Source of the DNA: Flavobacteriaceae bacterium UBA3356
Lineage (GTDB): Bacteria > Bacteroidota > Bacteroidia > Flavobacteriales > Flavobacteriaceae
NCBI GenBank assembly: GCA_002360635.1
Contig: DEQW01000001.1
Coordinates: forward strand, 932,036-996,035
Direction of reading: 5' to 3'
DNA length: 64,000 bases
In this document: piece after piece, positions 48,107-55,905 of the stretch
Position numbering within the stretch: the stretch's first letter is position 1
Layout of the letters: every line of letters starts with the position of its first letter
Position numbers and translations under genes: made by a program
Notes under the pieces: generated by a model
What the model saw: only the letters and a program-made list of their open reading frames with translations
Told to the model about the DNA's origin: nothing
Databases searched by the model: none

Positions 48107-49330
48107 TTAAAAATGTAGGTCAAACCCTATGCGAAATGTTATTGGGCCTTTTTCACTTTCAATTGTATTATAGCTTAAATCGCTTTGTACCTTTAGTTTG
48201 TGCCCCACAATGTATTTTGAAGCTCCAATCGTGTATTGATTTTGGCTTTGTTTTCCGGTAATCTCATCAAAACTTATTGTAGTGAAGCGTCCAGCTACCT
48301 CATAGTTGTTTTTAAAAAGATAGCCGGCTTGAAAATTTAAAGCGTCTCCAACTAAAACAACATCGTTGGTAGGGTTTCCTTCTTCATCTAAAGCAGGTGA
48401 GCCATCAATTTCTGTAGCAACGGGATCGTCTGCATCTCTATTTGAATATTCACCCATAAAAGAGAACCCTTTGTATTTAAACATCGCGTCAACAAATACA
48501 GTTGAAATATCCGTCTCGTAAAACCCTGTGCTGGTCTGCATATAGCTTCCTTGGTTACTTCTGGTCTTTACAGCATTATCATTATAATCATAGGTAACAC
48601 CTATCATTAATTTTGGGGTTTGTTCGCGTTTTAAATCACTCTGAACGTATTCAGAACCTCCAGTAAATGCTCCTAAGGGCAATAGCTCTAATCTACCTGT
48701 ATATTGATGGCCTCCAAGATTACCTGAGGTGATATTTCTTCCCTCACCTTGTGACAAAGCAAATTTTTCACGTAGGATAATTTTTTCTGAAAGTTTGATG
48801 CGGTGTCGCAATTGAATACCCAAATCCCGGTCTATATTAAATCTTCTGTTTAACAAGGATCGGTCAATCAATTGCATATTGGCAGATGATACCACCCGCT
48901 CTACGTTACCAGGAAGTTTGGTCTGTCCTGCCCATAATTCGAAATTTTCGTAGAAATTCCACATAATGACAGCATCCAAGATATATCGTGGGGCATCACT
49001 GGTAAACTGGTTTCCTCCCGAAATATCCCGGTTGGAAAGACCAAGCTCTATTTTATATTTCAATTTTGGGGAATAAGCGAACCCGTCGAATTTTAACCGA
49101 GCTCTCCTAATTAAAAAGTTTTGATCGGGTTTTGAATATTGTTCGCCAGTATAGTCCCAACGGGAAAGTGCCCTAAATTGAATACGTGGGGCAAATTTAA
49201 CGCTCCACGAACTGTCTTTGGCTACGAGGTTTAATAGCCCTTTACCAAAAGAAGTATCTGTTGTTTCTTGTGCATTTGCTTTGATAAAAAAAGCAAATAA
49301 TGCTGCAAACACTATATAGCGTAGCCTCAT
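48107..49330 (-). CDS. OprO/OprP-type phosphate-selective porin
   Basis: 407 residues with signal peptide (MRLRYIVFAALFAFFIKANA). The family start WSVKFAPRIQFRALSRWDY is followed by FLIRRARLKFDGFAYSPKLK and YKIELGLSNRDISGGNQF. The barrel continues through FELWAGQTKLPGNVERVVSS and ends in ITFRIGFDLHF with a terminal Phe. It should form an outer-membrane anion channel feeding the Pit transporter encoded downstream. Its promoter region carries 11-bp-spaced repeats, and its 5' leader pairs perfectly with a putative small RNA encoded 100 bp upstream. Confidence 0.9.
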   Translation of the reverse strand: MRLRYIVFAALFAFFIKANAQETTDTSFGKGLLNLVAKDSSWSVKFAPRIQFRALSRWDYTGEQYSKPDQNFLIRRARLKFDGFAYSPKLKYKIELGLSNRDISGGNQFTSDAPRYILDAVIMWNFYENFELWAGQTKLPGNVERVVSSANMQLIDRSLLNRRFNIDRDLGIQLRHRIKLSEKIILREKFALSQGEGRNITSGNLGGHQYTGRLELLPLGAFTGGSEYVQSDLKREQTPKLMIGVTYDYNDNAVKTRSNQGSYMQTSTGFYETDISTVFVDAMFKYKGFSFMGEYSNRDADDPVATEIDGSPALDEEGNPTNDVVLVGDALNFQAGYLFKNNYEVAGRFTTISFDEITGKQSQNQYTIGASKYIVGHKLKVQSDLSYNTIESEKGPITFRIGFDLHF

Positions 49331-49358
49331 ATAGAATCATTTTAAGTTTTTGTCGGCG

Positions 49359-49400
49359 CAAAGAACCGATTCTTATGTTAAGTTAATGTTTCCTAAATAT
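49359..49400 (-). promoter_or_regulatory. Pho-box-like promoter of the porin (P1)
   Basis: On the promoter strand the 7-mers ATATTTA, ACATTAA and ACATAAG start every 11 bp (plus-strand 49394, 49383, 49372). They are followed by a 5-bp gap and the degenerate -7 box GTTCTTTG (49366-49359). No -33 TTG is present, as expected for an activator-dependent promoter. The same arrangement occurs at P2 (49534-49575) and P3 (54408-54482). Confidence 0.65.
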
Positions 49401-49435
49401 TATTTCTATATAATAATACCCTATTTTATTAACAT

Positions 49436-49461
49436 AAAAAAGCTGCCTGATCAGGGCAGCT
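49436..49461 (-). terminator. Minus-strand terminator inside the porin upstream region
   Basis: A 7-bp GC-rich stem followed on the minus strand by five T. No annotated leftward gene lies between it and 50185, so it must serve an unannotated transcript or an attenuator. Confidence 0.7.
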
Positions 49462-49528
49462 CCTACACTTAAAAAATCTAGTCGACAAAAACTTAAACGA
49501 TTTTATGAGGTGTAAATTTGTCTAAAGA
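49436..49528 (-). ncRNA. Candidate small RNA antisense to the porin leader
   Basis: This is part of the only gene-free stretch over 300 bp in the window (49331-49738). On the minus strand a promoter-like element (P2) predicts a start near 49528. An intrinsic terminator (AGCTGCC, 7-nt loop, GGCAGCT, T5) ends at 49436, giving about 93 nt without a credible reading frame. Its middle contains UUUAAGUUUUUGUCG, perfectly complementary to the first nucleotides of the porin mRNA. It could act in trans on the leader. Alternatively, if transcription reads through, it could form the upstream part of a long leader with an internal terminator. Both boundaries are predictions. Confidence 0.5.
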
Positions 49529-49533
49529 CCCTA

Positions 49534-49575
49534 CAAATTAACTACTCTAATGTAGTGTAGGTGTCATGGTAATAT
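49534..49575 (-). promoter_or_regulatory. Pho-box-like promoter of the putative sRNA (P2)
   Basis: Promoter-strand 7-mers ATATTAC, ACACCTA and ACATTAG in 11-bp steps (plus-strand 49569, 49558, 49547), a 5-bp gap, then TTAATTTG (49541-49534). The layout matches P1 and P3. Confidence 0.5.
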
Positions 49576-49653
49576 TAATAAATTATTAATTTGAAGCTAA
49601 TGCCAATGTTAAGTTTTAATACACAAATAACTGAAAACAAGATATTTACAGTT

Positions 49654-49712
49654 TTAATGTAAATTTAATGTTAAGTAAACATTTAATTAATGTAAATTTA
49701 GTTGTATATTTG
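49654..49712 (+). promoter_or_regulatory. Promoter of the YwqK-like gene with 11-bp-phased repeats
   Basis: TTAATGT occurs at 49654, 49665 and 49687, with the degenerate TAAACAT at 49676, all in 11-bp steps. An exact TATATTTG box lies at 49705-49712, 26 nt before the ATG. The repeats face the opposite way relative to the promoter from those at P1-P3, so control by the same factor is uncertain. Confidence 0.5.
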
Positions 49713-49738
49713 GTATACAGAACTTTAAAAAAAATATT

Positions 49739-50107
49739 ATGAAAAATATAATCACGCTTTTAGCTTTAATAGCAATAGTAGGAATTGGTACTGCACAAGA
49801 AGTAAAGAAAAATAAATATGTGCTAACAGGATTAGATGGAAATGTTATTGAAGCTACGTTATATCACGACAATGGTGTAGTGGCACAAACAGGTTTTTAT
49901 ACATTAGATAATAAATTACAGGGAGAGTGGATTAGCTATGACACGAATGGAAATAAAACTGCCATTGCTAAATATGACAACGGAAGAAAAGTAGGTTCTT
50001 GGATGTTCTTTCAAGGGGAAACCATTAAAGAAGTTACTTATATGAACTCTAAAATTGCAAAGGTAAATACCTTTAAAAAGGACAACACGCAAATAGTATC
50101 TAATTAG
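49739..50107 (+). CDS. Secreted YwqK/MORN-like repeat protein
   Basis: 122 residues with signal peptide (MKNIITLLALIAIVGIGTAQ). The mature part has tandem beta-hairpin repeats of the YwqK/MORN-like type: GVVAQTGFYTLDNKLQGEWI, GNKTAIAKYDNGRKVGSWMF. In databases this family is often labelled toxin-antitoxin YwqK antitoxin, but no toxin gene is near and a periplasmic or surface structural role is equally possible. It is monocistronic with its own promoter and terminator, embedded in the phosphate island. Confidence 0.78.
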   Translation: MKNIITLLALIAIVGIGTAQEVKKNKYVLTGLDGNVIEATLYHDNGVVAQTGFYTLDNKLQGEWISYDTNGNKTAIAKYDNGRKVGSWMFFQGETIKEVTYMNSKIAKVNTFKKDNTQIVSN

Positions 50108-50129
50108 AGCGTGATAAACTAAAAAAAGA

Positions 50130-50163
50130 AAACCCCGGCAGACTAAATCTGCCGGGGTTTTTT
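50130..50163. terminator. Bidirectional terminator
   Basis: A 13-bp perfect stem AAACCCCGGCAGA / TCTGCCGGGGTTT, 5-nt loop, T runs on both strands, between convergent genes. Confidence 0.94.
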
Positions 50164-50184
50164 ATTTTAGTAAGGTATATTCTT

Positions 50185-53013
50185 TTAAAAACGAATACTG
50201 TAACTAAGACTAATTTCCTGTCCAGGGTTCCATTTAGAATAAATTTGATCTTCAGCATTAAATGACTGATATACACTTTCTATATCGTCATCCAATAAGT
50301 TTTCAAACTGTAAGCTAATTGTAGAATTTTTGTTTTCTCCCAATGTTTTTGAAATATTCAACTTAACATTATGAAAAGGTAGTGTGTAGACATCAGCTAC
50401 ATCACCCGCACCTACAATTTGCAAAGTTTTACCTTGCGTGTTATAAAATAATCCACCTTGCCATCCGGTGTCCTCGTTATCGTAATTTAATCCTACATTG
50501 ATAAGATAAGGGGATTGCCCTTGGAGTTGGCGGGTATCGTCTAATGTTTCGCCTTCTCTCAAGTTATCAAGCCTTCCTTCTCTTTCGTCATCACTATATT
50601 CTTGCTGTGATTCAATCAATGAAAAATTGGCATTGAACGAAAGGTCTTGCAATCCATCAATAAAGCCAAGGTTTTTACGAACTTCAATTTCTCCCCCAAA
50701 TACATTTGCATCACCAAGATTTAAAGGTGTGTACTGTCCATACGCTCTTCTGATAAAAGAAAGTTCTATTGGGTCATTAAACGATTTGTAAAAACCACTT
50801 AATGCGAAGAAATCGCTGTTTTCACCATATTTTTCAAAGCGTAAATCAAAATTGTTGATATAACTAGGCTGTAGGTTTATGTTACCAATAAAAGTAGTGC
50901 TACTAATAGGATCGAAAATTTCAGCTAAAGATGCTTCTTTAAAGGAAGGTCTTGCCGTTGTTCGTGCGTAAGAAGCCCGTATTTTTTCATCACCATCTTC
51001 GTTAAGGTCGAAAATTAGGTTTGCTGAAGGAAAAAAGTCAGACTTGTCCAAAACGGTTGCGTCAATTAATTGTGTGCCATTTTGGTTCTCTCCTGTGTAG
51101 ATTAAGTCAAATTTTTCAAAACGTACTCCTAAAATGGCATTAAACCAATTGGTAACTTTAAATTCTTCAGATACATATCCGGCAGCAACTGATACTTCAG
51201 AATCATACGAATCTGAATCGTTTGAATCTTGCCTAATATAAAAACCGCTATTGGTAGCTGGGTCAAAGACGTTTTCATCGGCCAGAAGTAAATTAGGATC
51301 TCCGCCTAAAGAAGCTGAAGGAAAGTTTAAGAAAGGAATTGAGAATTTAACCACTTCAAAATCTCTCTGTTTATAGGTATATGCACCTCCAAATTTTACT
51401 TTGGCGTCATAGCCAAATAAGCTGTGGTTTTTTACAATATCTAATTTTCCAGCTAAATTTATTTCTTCTAAATTTCTGTAAAACCTTGAAGGAACACCAG
51501 ATTCACTAGGCTCGATAGTAAATATTTCTTCACCTGTTTGAGAGTTTGTAGTAACTCTAAAAGGGGTAACCCTAAAGTCTTTATCGTCAATCCGAGCTAA
51601 AGTTGGAGACAGTTTCCATTCAACAGTCCAATCATTTTCACTTCCTAAAGAATGTTTTCCGCTTAACAAACCATTGGTTATAGCTCTTTCTGTATAAATT
51701 AAATTATCTTTCTTTACTTGGTTGCTACTAATAATAAAATTACTTTGTCTAAAAATAGATGCTTCAGATTCTCCATTTTGAATATGAAGTACATTAAACC
51801 TATATTTTGATCTTTCTGTTTTAAAAGATAATCCTGCAAGACCACTAATTAATACATTATTATTACCTACTTCTCCGTTTTGAGTTCTATCGGCAAGTAA
51901 TTCAAAATTAGATTTATTGGCTTCATCTTTTCTGTAAATTTGGCCATCAATATACTCATCGAAGTATGTAGTTTCATTTTTATAGGATAGTGAAGCTAAA
52001 AACCCAAGTTTGTTATCTCCAATTTCATACTGGTTGCCAGCTGTTGCGGATAGTTTGAAGTCCATCAAACTTTTTTCACGTTGTGCTGCTAAGGTAGGAT
52101 TGAAACGCTGGGTTATAGCCTCTACAACCTCACCGTTTTGTTGTGGTAATGGTACTTCTTGAAGTGGTGACAATGGGTTTTCTCTTAAACCATTATCAAA
52201 ACCTAAAAAGTCGGTATCACTTTTATCAGACACAAGGTAATTGTCTTTAAAATGAAAATCTGACTTATAACTAGCACCTATAGATAAACTGTACTCTTCA
52301 CGACTTGGAATATCTTTAGTAACAATATCTACAACACCACCAGTAAAATCTGCAGGCTGATCAGCTGTTGCAGATTTAATTACCAATACATTTTCTAGAA
52401 TTTGACTTGGAAAGATATCAAGCTGTAATGTGTTTCTGTCTGGGTCAAGACCTGGGACATCAACACCGTTTAAAATAGATTTTGTATATCTGTCACCAAG
52501 ACCTCTTACATATACAAATTTTCCACCTTGAATAGAAACACCCGGTACATTTTTAACAGCACTTGCCACACTACTGGCACCACTCTTTTTAATAGACTCT
52601 AACGAAAGGCCATCCATTAAGTTAATTGAGTTTTTTTGTAGGCTAAGCACTGCTGCTTCTGTATTTTTTCGTGCTGTGGTTGTTATTATTACTTCATCAA
52701 GTTGACCAGCACTTGCTTGTAAGGTTACATCTATTGCAGTTGATTCGTTTTCTGAAATAATAATATCGGTTATTTCTTTAGTTTGATAACCAACGAAAGA
52801 ATAAACCAACGTATATGTACCTGGTTTTAGTTCTAATGTATACTTTCCTTCAAAATCTGATGTAGTACCTGTTTGAGTTCCTTTTACTATTATATTGGCA
52901 AAAGGGAGAACATCGTTATACTCACCATCATTTACGGTTCCTGTAACGGTTCCTGTTTGACTAAAAGCAAATTGTGATAAAAAAAGTAATACTACTAGTA
53001 ACGTATTTTTCAT
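50185..53013 (-). CDS. TonB-dependent receptor with CarboxypepD-like N-terminal domain
   Basis: 942 residues. Order: signal peptide (MKNTLLVVLLFLSQFAFSQ); a carboxypeptidase-regulatory-like domain (TGTVNDGEYNDVLPFANIIV, YTLVYSFVGYQTKEI); a plug domain (SGASSVASAVKNVPGVSIQG, KFVYVRGLGDRYTKSILNGV); and a large beta-barrel ending LSYSIRF. It imports a substrate across the outer membrane using TonB/ExbBD energy. The upstream co-transcribed lipoprotein (53099-54373) is its likely partner. Because that operon shares its promoter layout with the OprO/P porin, a phosphate- or organophosphate-related ligand is proposed (inference). Confidence 0.9.
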   Translation of the reverse strand: MKNTLLVVLLFLSQFAFSQTGTVTGTVNDGEYNDVLPFANIIVKGTQTGTTSDFEGKYTLELKPGTYTLVYSFVGYQTKEITDIIISENESTAIDVTLQASAGQLDEVIITTTARKNTEAAVLSLQKNSINLMDGLSLESIKKSGASSVASAVKNVPGVSIQGGKFVYVRGLGDRYTKSILNGVDVPGLDPDRNTLQLDIFPSQILENVLVIKSATADQPADFTGGVVDIVTKDIPSREEYSLSIGASYKSDFHFKDNYLVSDKSDTDFLGFDNGLRENPLSPLQEVPLPQQNGEVVEAITQRFNPTLAAQREKSLMDFKLSATAGNQYEIGDNKLGFLASLSYKNETTYFDEYIDGQIYRKDEANKSNFELLADRTQNGEVGNNNVLISGLAGLSFKTERSKYRFNVLHIQNGESEASIFRQSNFIISSNQVKKDNLIYTERAITNGLLSGKHSLGSENDWTVEWKLSPTLARIDDKDFRVTPFRVTTNSQTGEEIFTIEPSESGVPSRFYRNLEEINLAGKLDIVKNHSLFGYDAKVKFGGAYTYKQRDFEVVKFSIPFLNFPSASLGGDPNLLLADENVFDPATNSGFYIRQDSNDSDSYDSEVSVAAGYVSEEFKVTNWFNAILGVRFEKFDLIYTGENQNGTQLIDATVLDKSDFFPSANLIFDLNEDGDEKIRASYARTTARPSFKEASLAEIFDPISSTTFIGNINLQPSYINNFDLRFEKYGENSDFFALSGFYKSFNDPIELSFIRRAYGQYTPLNLGDANVFGGEIEVRKNLGFIDGLQDLSFNANFSLIESQQEYSDDEREGRLDNLREGETLDDTRQLQGQSPYLINVGLNYDNEDTGWQGGLFYNTQGKTLQIVGAGDVADVYTLPFHNVKLNISKTLGENKNSTISLQFENLLDDDIESVYQSFNAEDQIYSKWNPGQEISLSYSIRF

Positions 53014-53028
53014 AACTGTTATTTATAA

Positions 53029-53060
53029 AACTTGCCCGCTTTAAAAAAAGCGAGCAAGTT
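53029..53060 (-). promoter_or_regulatory. Intercistronic hairpin between lipoprotein and TonB receptor genes
   Basis: Arms AACTTGC and GCAAGTT continue, after one mismatch, into CGCTTT / AAAGCG with a 4-nt loop. It could stabilise the upstream mRNA or partly terminate, setting the ratio of lipoprotein to receptor. Confidence 0.5.
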
Positions 53061-53098
53061 GGCTAATTATATGAGAACAAAAAATTTAATCAATCGAA

Positions 53099-54373
53099 TT
53101 AAAGGGCTCCTTTAGAGCTTGCGAAAGTCCAAGAGAAAACAGACATGTTAGCACCGCCAGTAGATCCTGTAGTGGTCCAATTTGCTGCTCTTTCGGTAAA
53201 GGATGGATTTAAAATTATTAACTCTTCAAGTACGTCGTTATCATCATTGTCATCATCACAATTTTCAAGGCAACCTACTTTTTCAACAAAAACAGTATTA
53301 TCAGCTCCATTAAGAACCCAATTTTGGAATACTATTTTTCCATCTAAAAAGTTTTGAGAAACGCCATTGTTGTCTAATTCAACATCTGCAGATTCTTTAA
53401 ACCCTTCAGCGTAGATATTTCTTAAAGTACCCATAGCACCGTCTCTTAAATCGGCGTACTCACCATTTTCAGTGATAGTGTTTCCGAATAAAGAAATACC
53501 GTCAAGAGTAAAGCGACCTTCTAATGATCCAGCTGGACCATCGATTTCCATTGCGTGATCTGAAATATCGCCTAATACTACTGCAGCATTTGAAATAGTT
53601 CCTGAATAAGCTTCGTCAATATCAAGGCCATCATCACCTTGTGCCCAAACCAATAGGTTAGAAGAATTTACTGAACCTCCAAACCATTCGATACCATCAT
53701 CAACATTACCAACAACCTCAATATTTGAAACCGTTGTTCCTGAACCTACACCACCTAGTGTAAGACCGTTGATTTCATTTCCTTCCCCAATTAAAGTTCC
53801 ACCGTGGCGAATAGAGATATAGTTAAGTGTACCAGAGTTGTCCGCATTGTCGTTTCCGCCGTATAAACCGTTGCTGTCACTTGCGGGTATACCTTCAATT
53901 TGGTTTTCAGTAGCATCTCCAGATAAAGACGCTCTAGCGTTTCCTAAAACTATAAGACCACCCCAAAGACCACGGTCGTTTTCTGTTAAGTTGGTACCAG
54001 CAGTTTGTCCTAATTCGATATTGTCTGCTGCTGAAGTAAAGATTATTGGCTCGCTAGCTGTACCGTTAGCTTCAATTTTAGCATTTCTAGCAATAATTAA
54101 AACAGATGCATCTGCTTCTTGACCAGGTTTTGCTTTAATTATTGTTCCGGGATCGATTGTCAAAGTTGCTCCGTTTGTTACAGTTACTCGACCATCTAAT
54201 GTCCAGATTACATCGTTAGTTAATGTAAAGTCTTCAGTAATTTGTCCTTTAAGCTCTGCGTTTACAGGTGTTGGATCATCATCTACAGCGATAATATCGT
54301 TATCATCACTGCTACAGCTAACAAAAAGTACTGTTGCTGTAATGGCTATACAAGAAAGAAAGAATTTTTTCAT
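53099..54373 (-). CDS. Parallel-beta-helix-like lipoprotein paired with the TonB receptor
   Basis: 424 residues with lipoprotein signal ending LFVSC (Cys20) and an acidic linker (SSDDNDIIAVDDDPTP). The body shows repeated beta-helix turns (DGRVTVTNGATLTIDPGTII, ASEPIIFTSAADNIELGQ, GTTVSNIEVVGNVDDGIEWF, GDDGLDIDEAYSGTISNAAV). Acidic loops such as GDDGLDIDE may bind calcium. Database relatives are often mislabelled multidrug transporters; there is no membrane domain here. Gene order suggests a surface or periplasmic capture protein for the TonB receptor. Its promoter (P3) resembles that of the porin. Confidence 0.78.
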   Translation of the reverse strand: MKKFFLSCIAITATVLFVSCSSDDNDIIAVDDDPTPVNAELKGQITEDFTLTNDVIWTLDGRVTVTNGATLTIDPGTIIKAKPGQEADASVLIIARNAKIEANGTASEPIIFTSAADNIELGQTAGTNLTENDRGLWGGLIVLGNARASLSGDATENQIEGIPASDSNGLYGGNDNADNSGTLNYISIRHGGTLIGEGNEINGLTLGGVGSGTTVSNIEVVGNVDDGIEWFGGSVNSSNLLVWAQGDDGLDIDEAYSGTISNAAVVLGDISDHAMEIDGPAGSLEGRFTLDGISLFGNTITENGEYADLRDGAMGTLRNIYAEGFKESADVELDNNGVSQNFLDGKIVFQNWVLNGADNTVFVEKVGCLENCDDDNDDNDVLEELIILNPSFTERAANWTTTGSTGGANMSVFSWTFASSKGAL

Positions 54374-54407
54374 TTTTTAAATCTATTTTTAGTTTTATTT
54401 GATGCCA

Positions 54408-54482
54408 CAAAGAAATGGACATACTGTAAAGTTGGTGTTACCTAAGGATTACTAATATGTCATAAGAAGGTTACCTTAATGT
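54408..54482 (-). promoter_or_regulatory. Pho-box-like promoter of the lipoprotein-TonB operon (P3)
   Basis: Promoter-strand 7-mers ATCCTTA, ACACCAA and ACAGTAT in 11-bp steps (plus-strand 54443, 54432, 54421), a 5-bp gap, then TTTCTTTG (54415-54408). Further in-phase units lie at 54454 (ACATATT) and 54476 (ACATTAA). Confidence 0.6.
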
Positions 54483-54556
54483 TAATTGCTTAACATTGCC
54501 TTTTCACTTGGCGTGGTTTATTCAAAATAGTATCTTGCAGGTAAAACTTCAGTGTT

Positions 54557-55900
54557 ATGATGCAATGGGAAAAACTGCTCTCGCTTAAACGACAGGGGGA
54601 CACCAATAAACGCTTACGTATAGAACAAGACGAAACCCGCTTGGGTTTTGAGGTAGATTACGACCGGGTTATATTTTCTTCCGCCTTTAGAAGCTTGCAG
54701 GATAAGACCCAAGTCATTCCACTTTCGCAAACCTCTTTTGTTCATACGCGTTTAACCCATAGCCTTGAAGTTTCTGTGGTAGGCCGTTCTTTAGGGAGAC
54801 AAGTAGGAAAGGCTATTCTTGAAAAACACCCACAGTTACAAAAAACACATGGTTATCAGTTTAATGATTTTGGGGCCATTGTAGCAGCAGCAGCTTTGGC
54901 ACATGATATTGGTAATCCACCATTTGGACATAGCGGTGAAAAAGCGATTGGTGATTGTTTTTTAAACGGAAACGGAAAACGGTACAAAGAAAAGCTTACC
55001 CCAAAAGAGTATCAAGACCTAGTAGATTTTGAAGGAAATGCCAACGGATTTAAAATTTTAACCGAAACCAAAAATGGTGTTGAAGGTGGCTTGCGATTAT
55101 CGTATGCAACATTAGGTGCGTTTACAAAATATCCAAAAGAATCACTGCCGAAGAAACCTACCAACCATATAGCCGATAAAAAGTACGGCGTGTTTCAATC
55201 TGAAGTAGCATTTTTTGATGAGGTAGCAGCCGAATTAGGCTTACTGAAACGTGGCAACGATACCAATATGAGCTATTGCCGTCACCCATTGGCGTATTTG
55301 GTAGAAGCGGCCGATGATATTTGCTACACCATTATCGATTTTGAAGACGGCATCAACCTCGGCTTGATTGAAGAGGAGTTTGCACTGGAATATTTAATCA
55401 ATTTGGTTAAAGACACCATTAACACTAACAAATACAACAATCTTAAACAAAGTTCAGACAGGTTGGCGTATTTACGCTCTTTGGCAATCAATACGTTAAT
55501 AACCGAAGCGGTTGAGGTGTTTTTAGGCCATGAAGAAGAAATTTTAAAAGGGGAATTCTCACAAGCGCTGTTGGATAAAAGCCGGTACCAAGCCCAGATA
55601 AATGATATTCTACGTATTAGTATTGAAAAAATATACCAAAGCAAGGAAGTGGTAGAGAAAGAAATAGCTGGTTACAAAGTATTGGAAACTTTAATAGACA
55701 CTTTTACAACCTCTGTTGAGAATGTACTAAACGGTAATGAACGCCATTACGACCGGTTGATATTGAAGAATTTCAATAATGTTATTTCTGAAAAAGACTC
55801 ACTTTATAAATCTATTTTAACTGCCTGTCATTATGTATCACGATTAACCGATGGTAAGTCGTTGCAACTCTTTGAAAAGGTACGTGGGGATTTTAAGTAG
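54557..55900 (+). CDS. dgt: dGTP triphosphohydrolase, HD family
   Basis: 447 residues. Metal-binding HD motif: His in THSLEVSVVGRSLGRQ and His-Asp in ALAHDIGNPPFGHSGEKAI. The conserved RSLQDKTQVIPL segment precedes it, and EAADDICYTIIDFEDGINLG supplies the distal Asp. It hydrolyses dGTP (or other dNTPs) to the nucleoside and triphosphate and helps balance dNTP pools in the cytoplasm. It converges on dxs with a 5-bp gap. Confidence 0.93.
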   Translation: MMQWEKLLSLKRQGDTNKRLRIEQDETRLGFEVDYDRVIFSSAFRSLQDKTQVIPLSQTSFVHTRLTHSLEVSVVGRSLGRQVGKAILEKHPQLQKTHGYQFNDFGAIVAAAALAHDIGNPPFGHSGEKAIGDCFLNGNGKRYKEKLTPKEYQDLVDFEGNANGFKILTETKNGVEGGLRLSYATLGAFTKYPKESLPKKPTNHIADKKYGVFQSEVAFFDEVAAELGLLKRGNDTNMSYCRHPLAYLVEAADDICYTIIDFEDGINLGLIEEEFALEYLINLVKDTINTNKYNNLKQSSDRLAYLRSLAINTLITEAVEVFLGHEEEILKGEFSQALLDKSRYQAQINDILRISIEKIYQSKEVVEKEIAGYKVLETLIDTFTTSVENVLNGNERHYDRLILKNFNNVISEKDSLYKSILTACHYVSRLTDGKSLQLFEKVRGDFK

Positions 55901-55905
55901 ATTTT

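Larger units (their letters stand above)
49341..49497. repeat. 15-bp perfect inverted repeat linking porin leader and putative sRNA
   Basis: TTTAAGTTTTTGTCG at 49341-49355 and CGACAAAAACTTAAA at 49483-49497, with 127 bp between. The left arm covers the porin mRNA leader 11-25 nt upstream of the ATG; the right arm lies in the putative small RNA. Confidence 0.85.

Noticed and set aside
49545..49562. CTAC/GTAG partial palindrome upstream of the putative sRNA as a separate operator
   Set aside because: The symmetry is imperfect, and the segment is better explained by the 11-bp direct repeats seen at P1 and P3.
49739..50107. Toxin-antitoxin system, because the YwqK family is often labelled as an antitoxin
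   Set aside because: It is exported, has its own promoter and terminator, and no toxin gene is adjacent.
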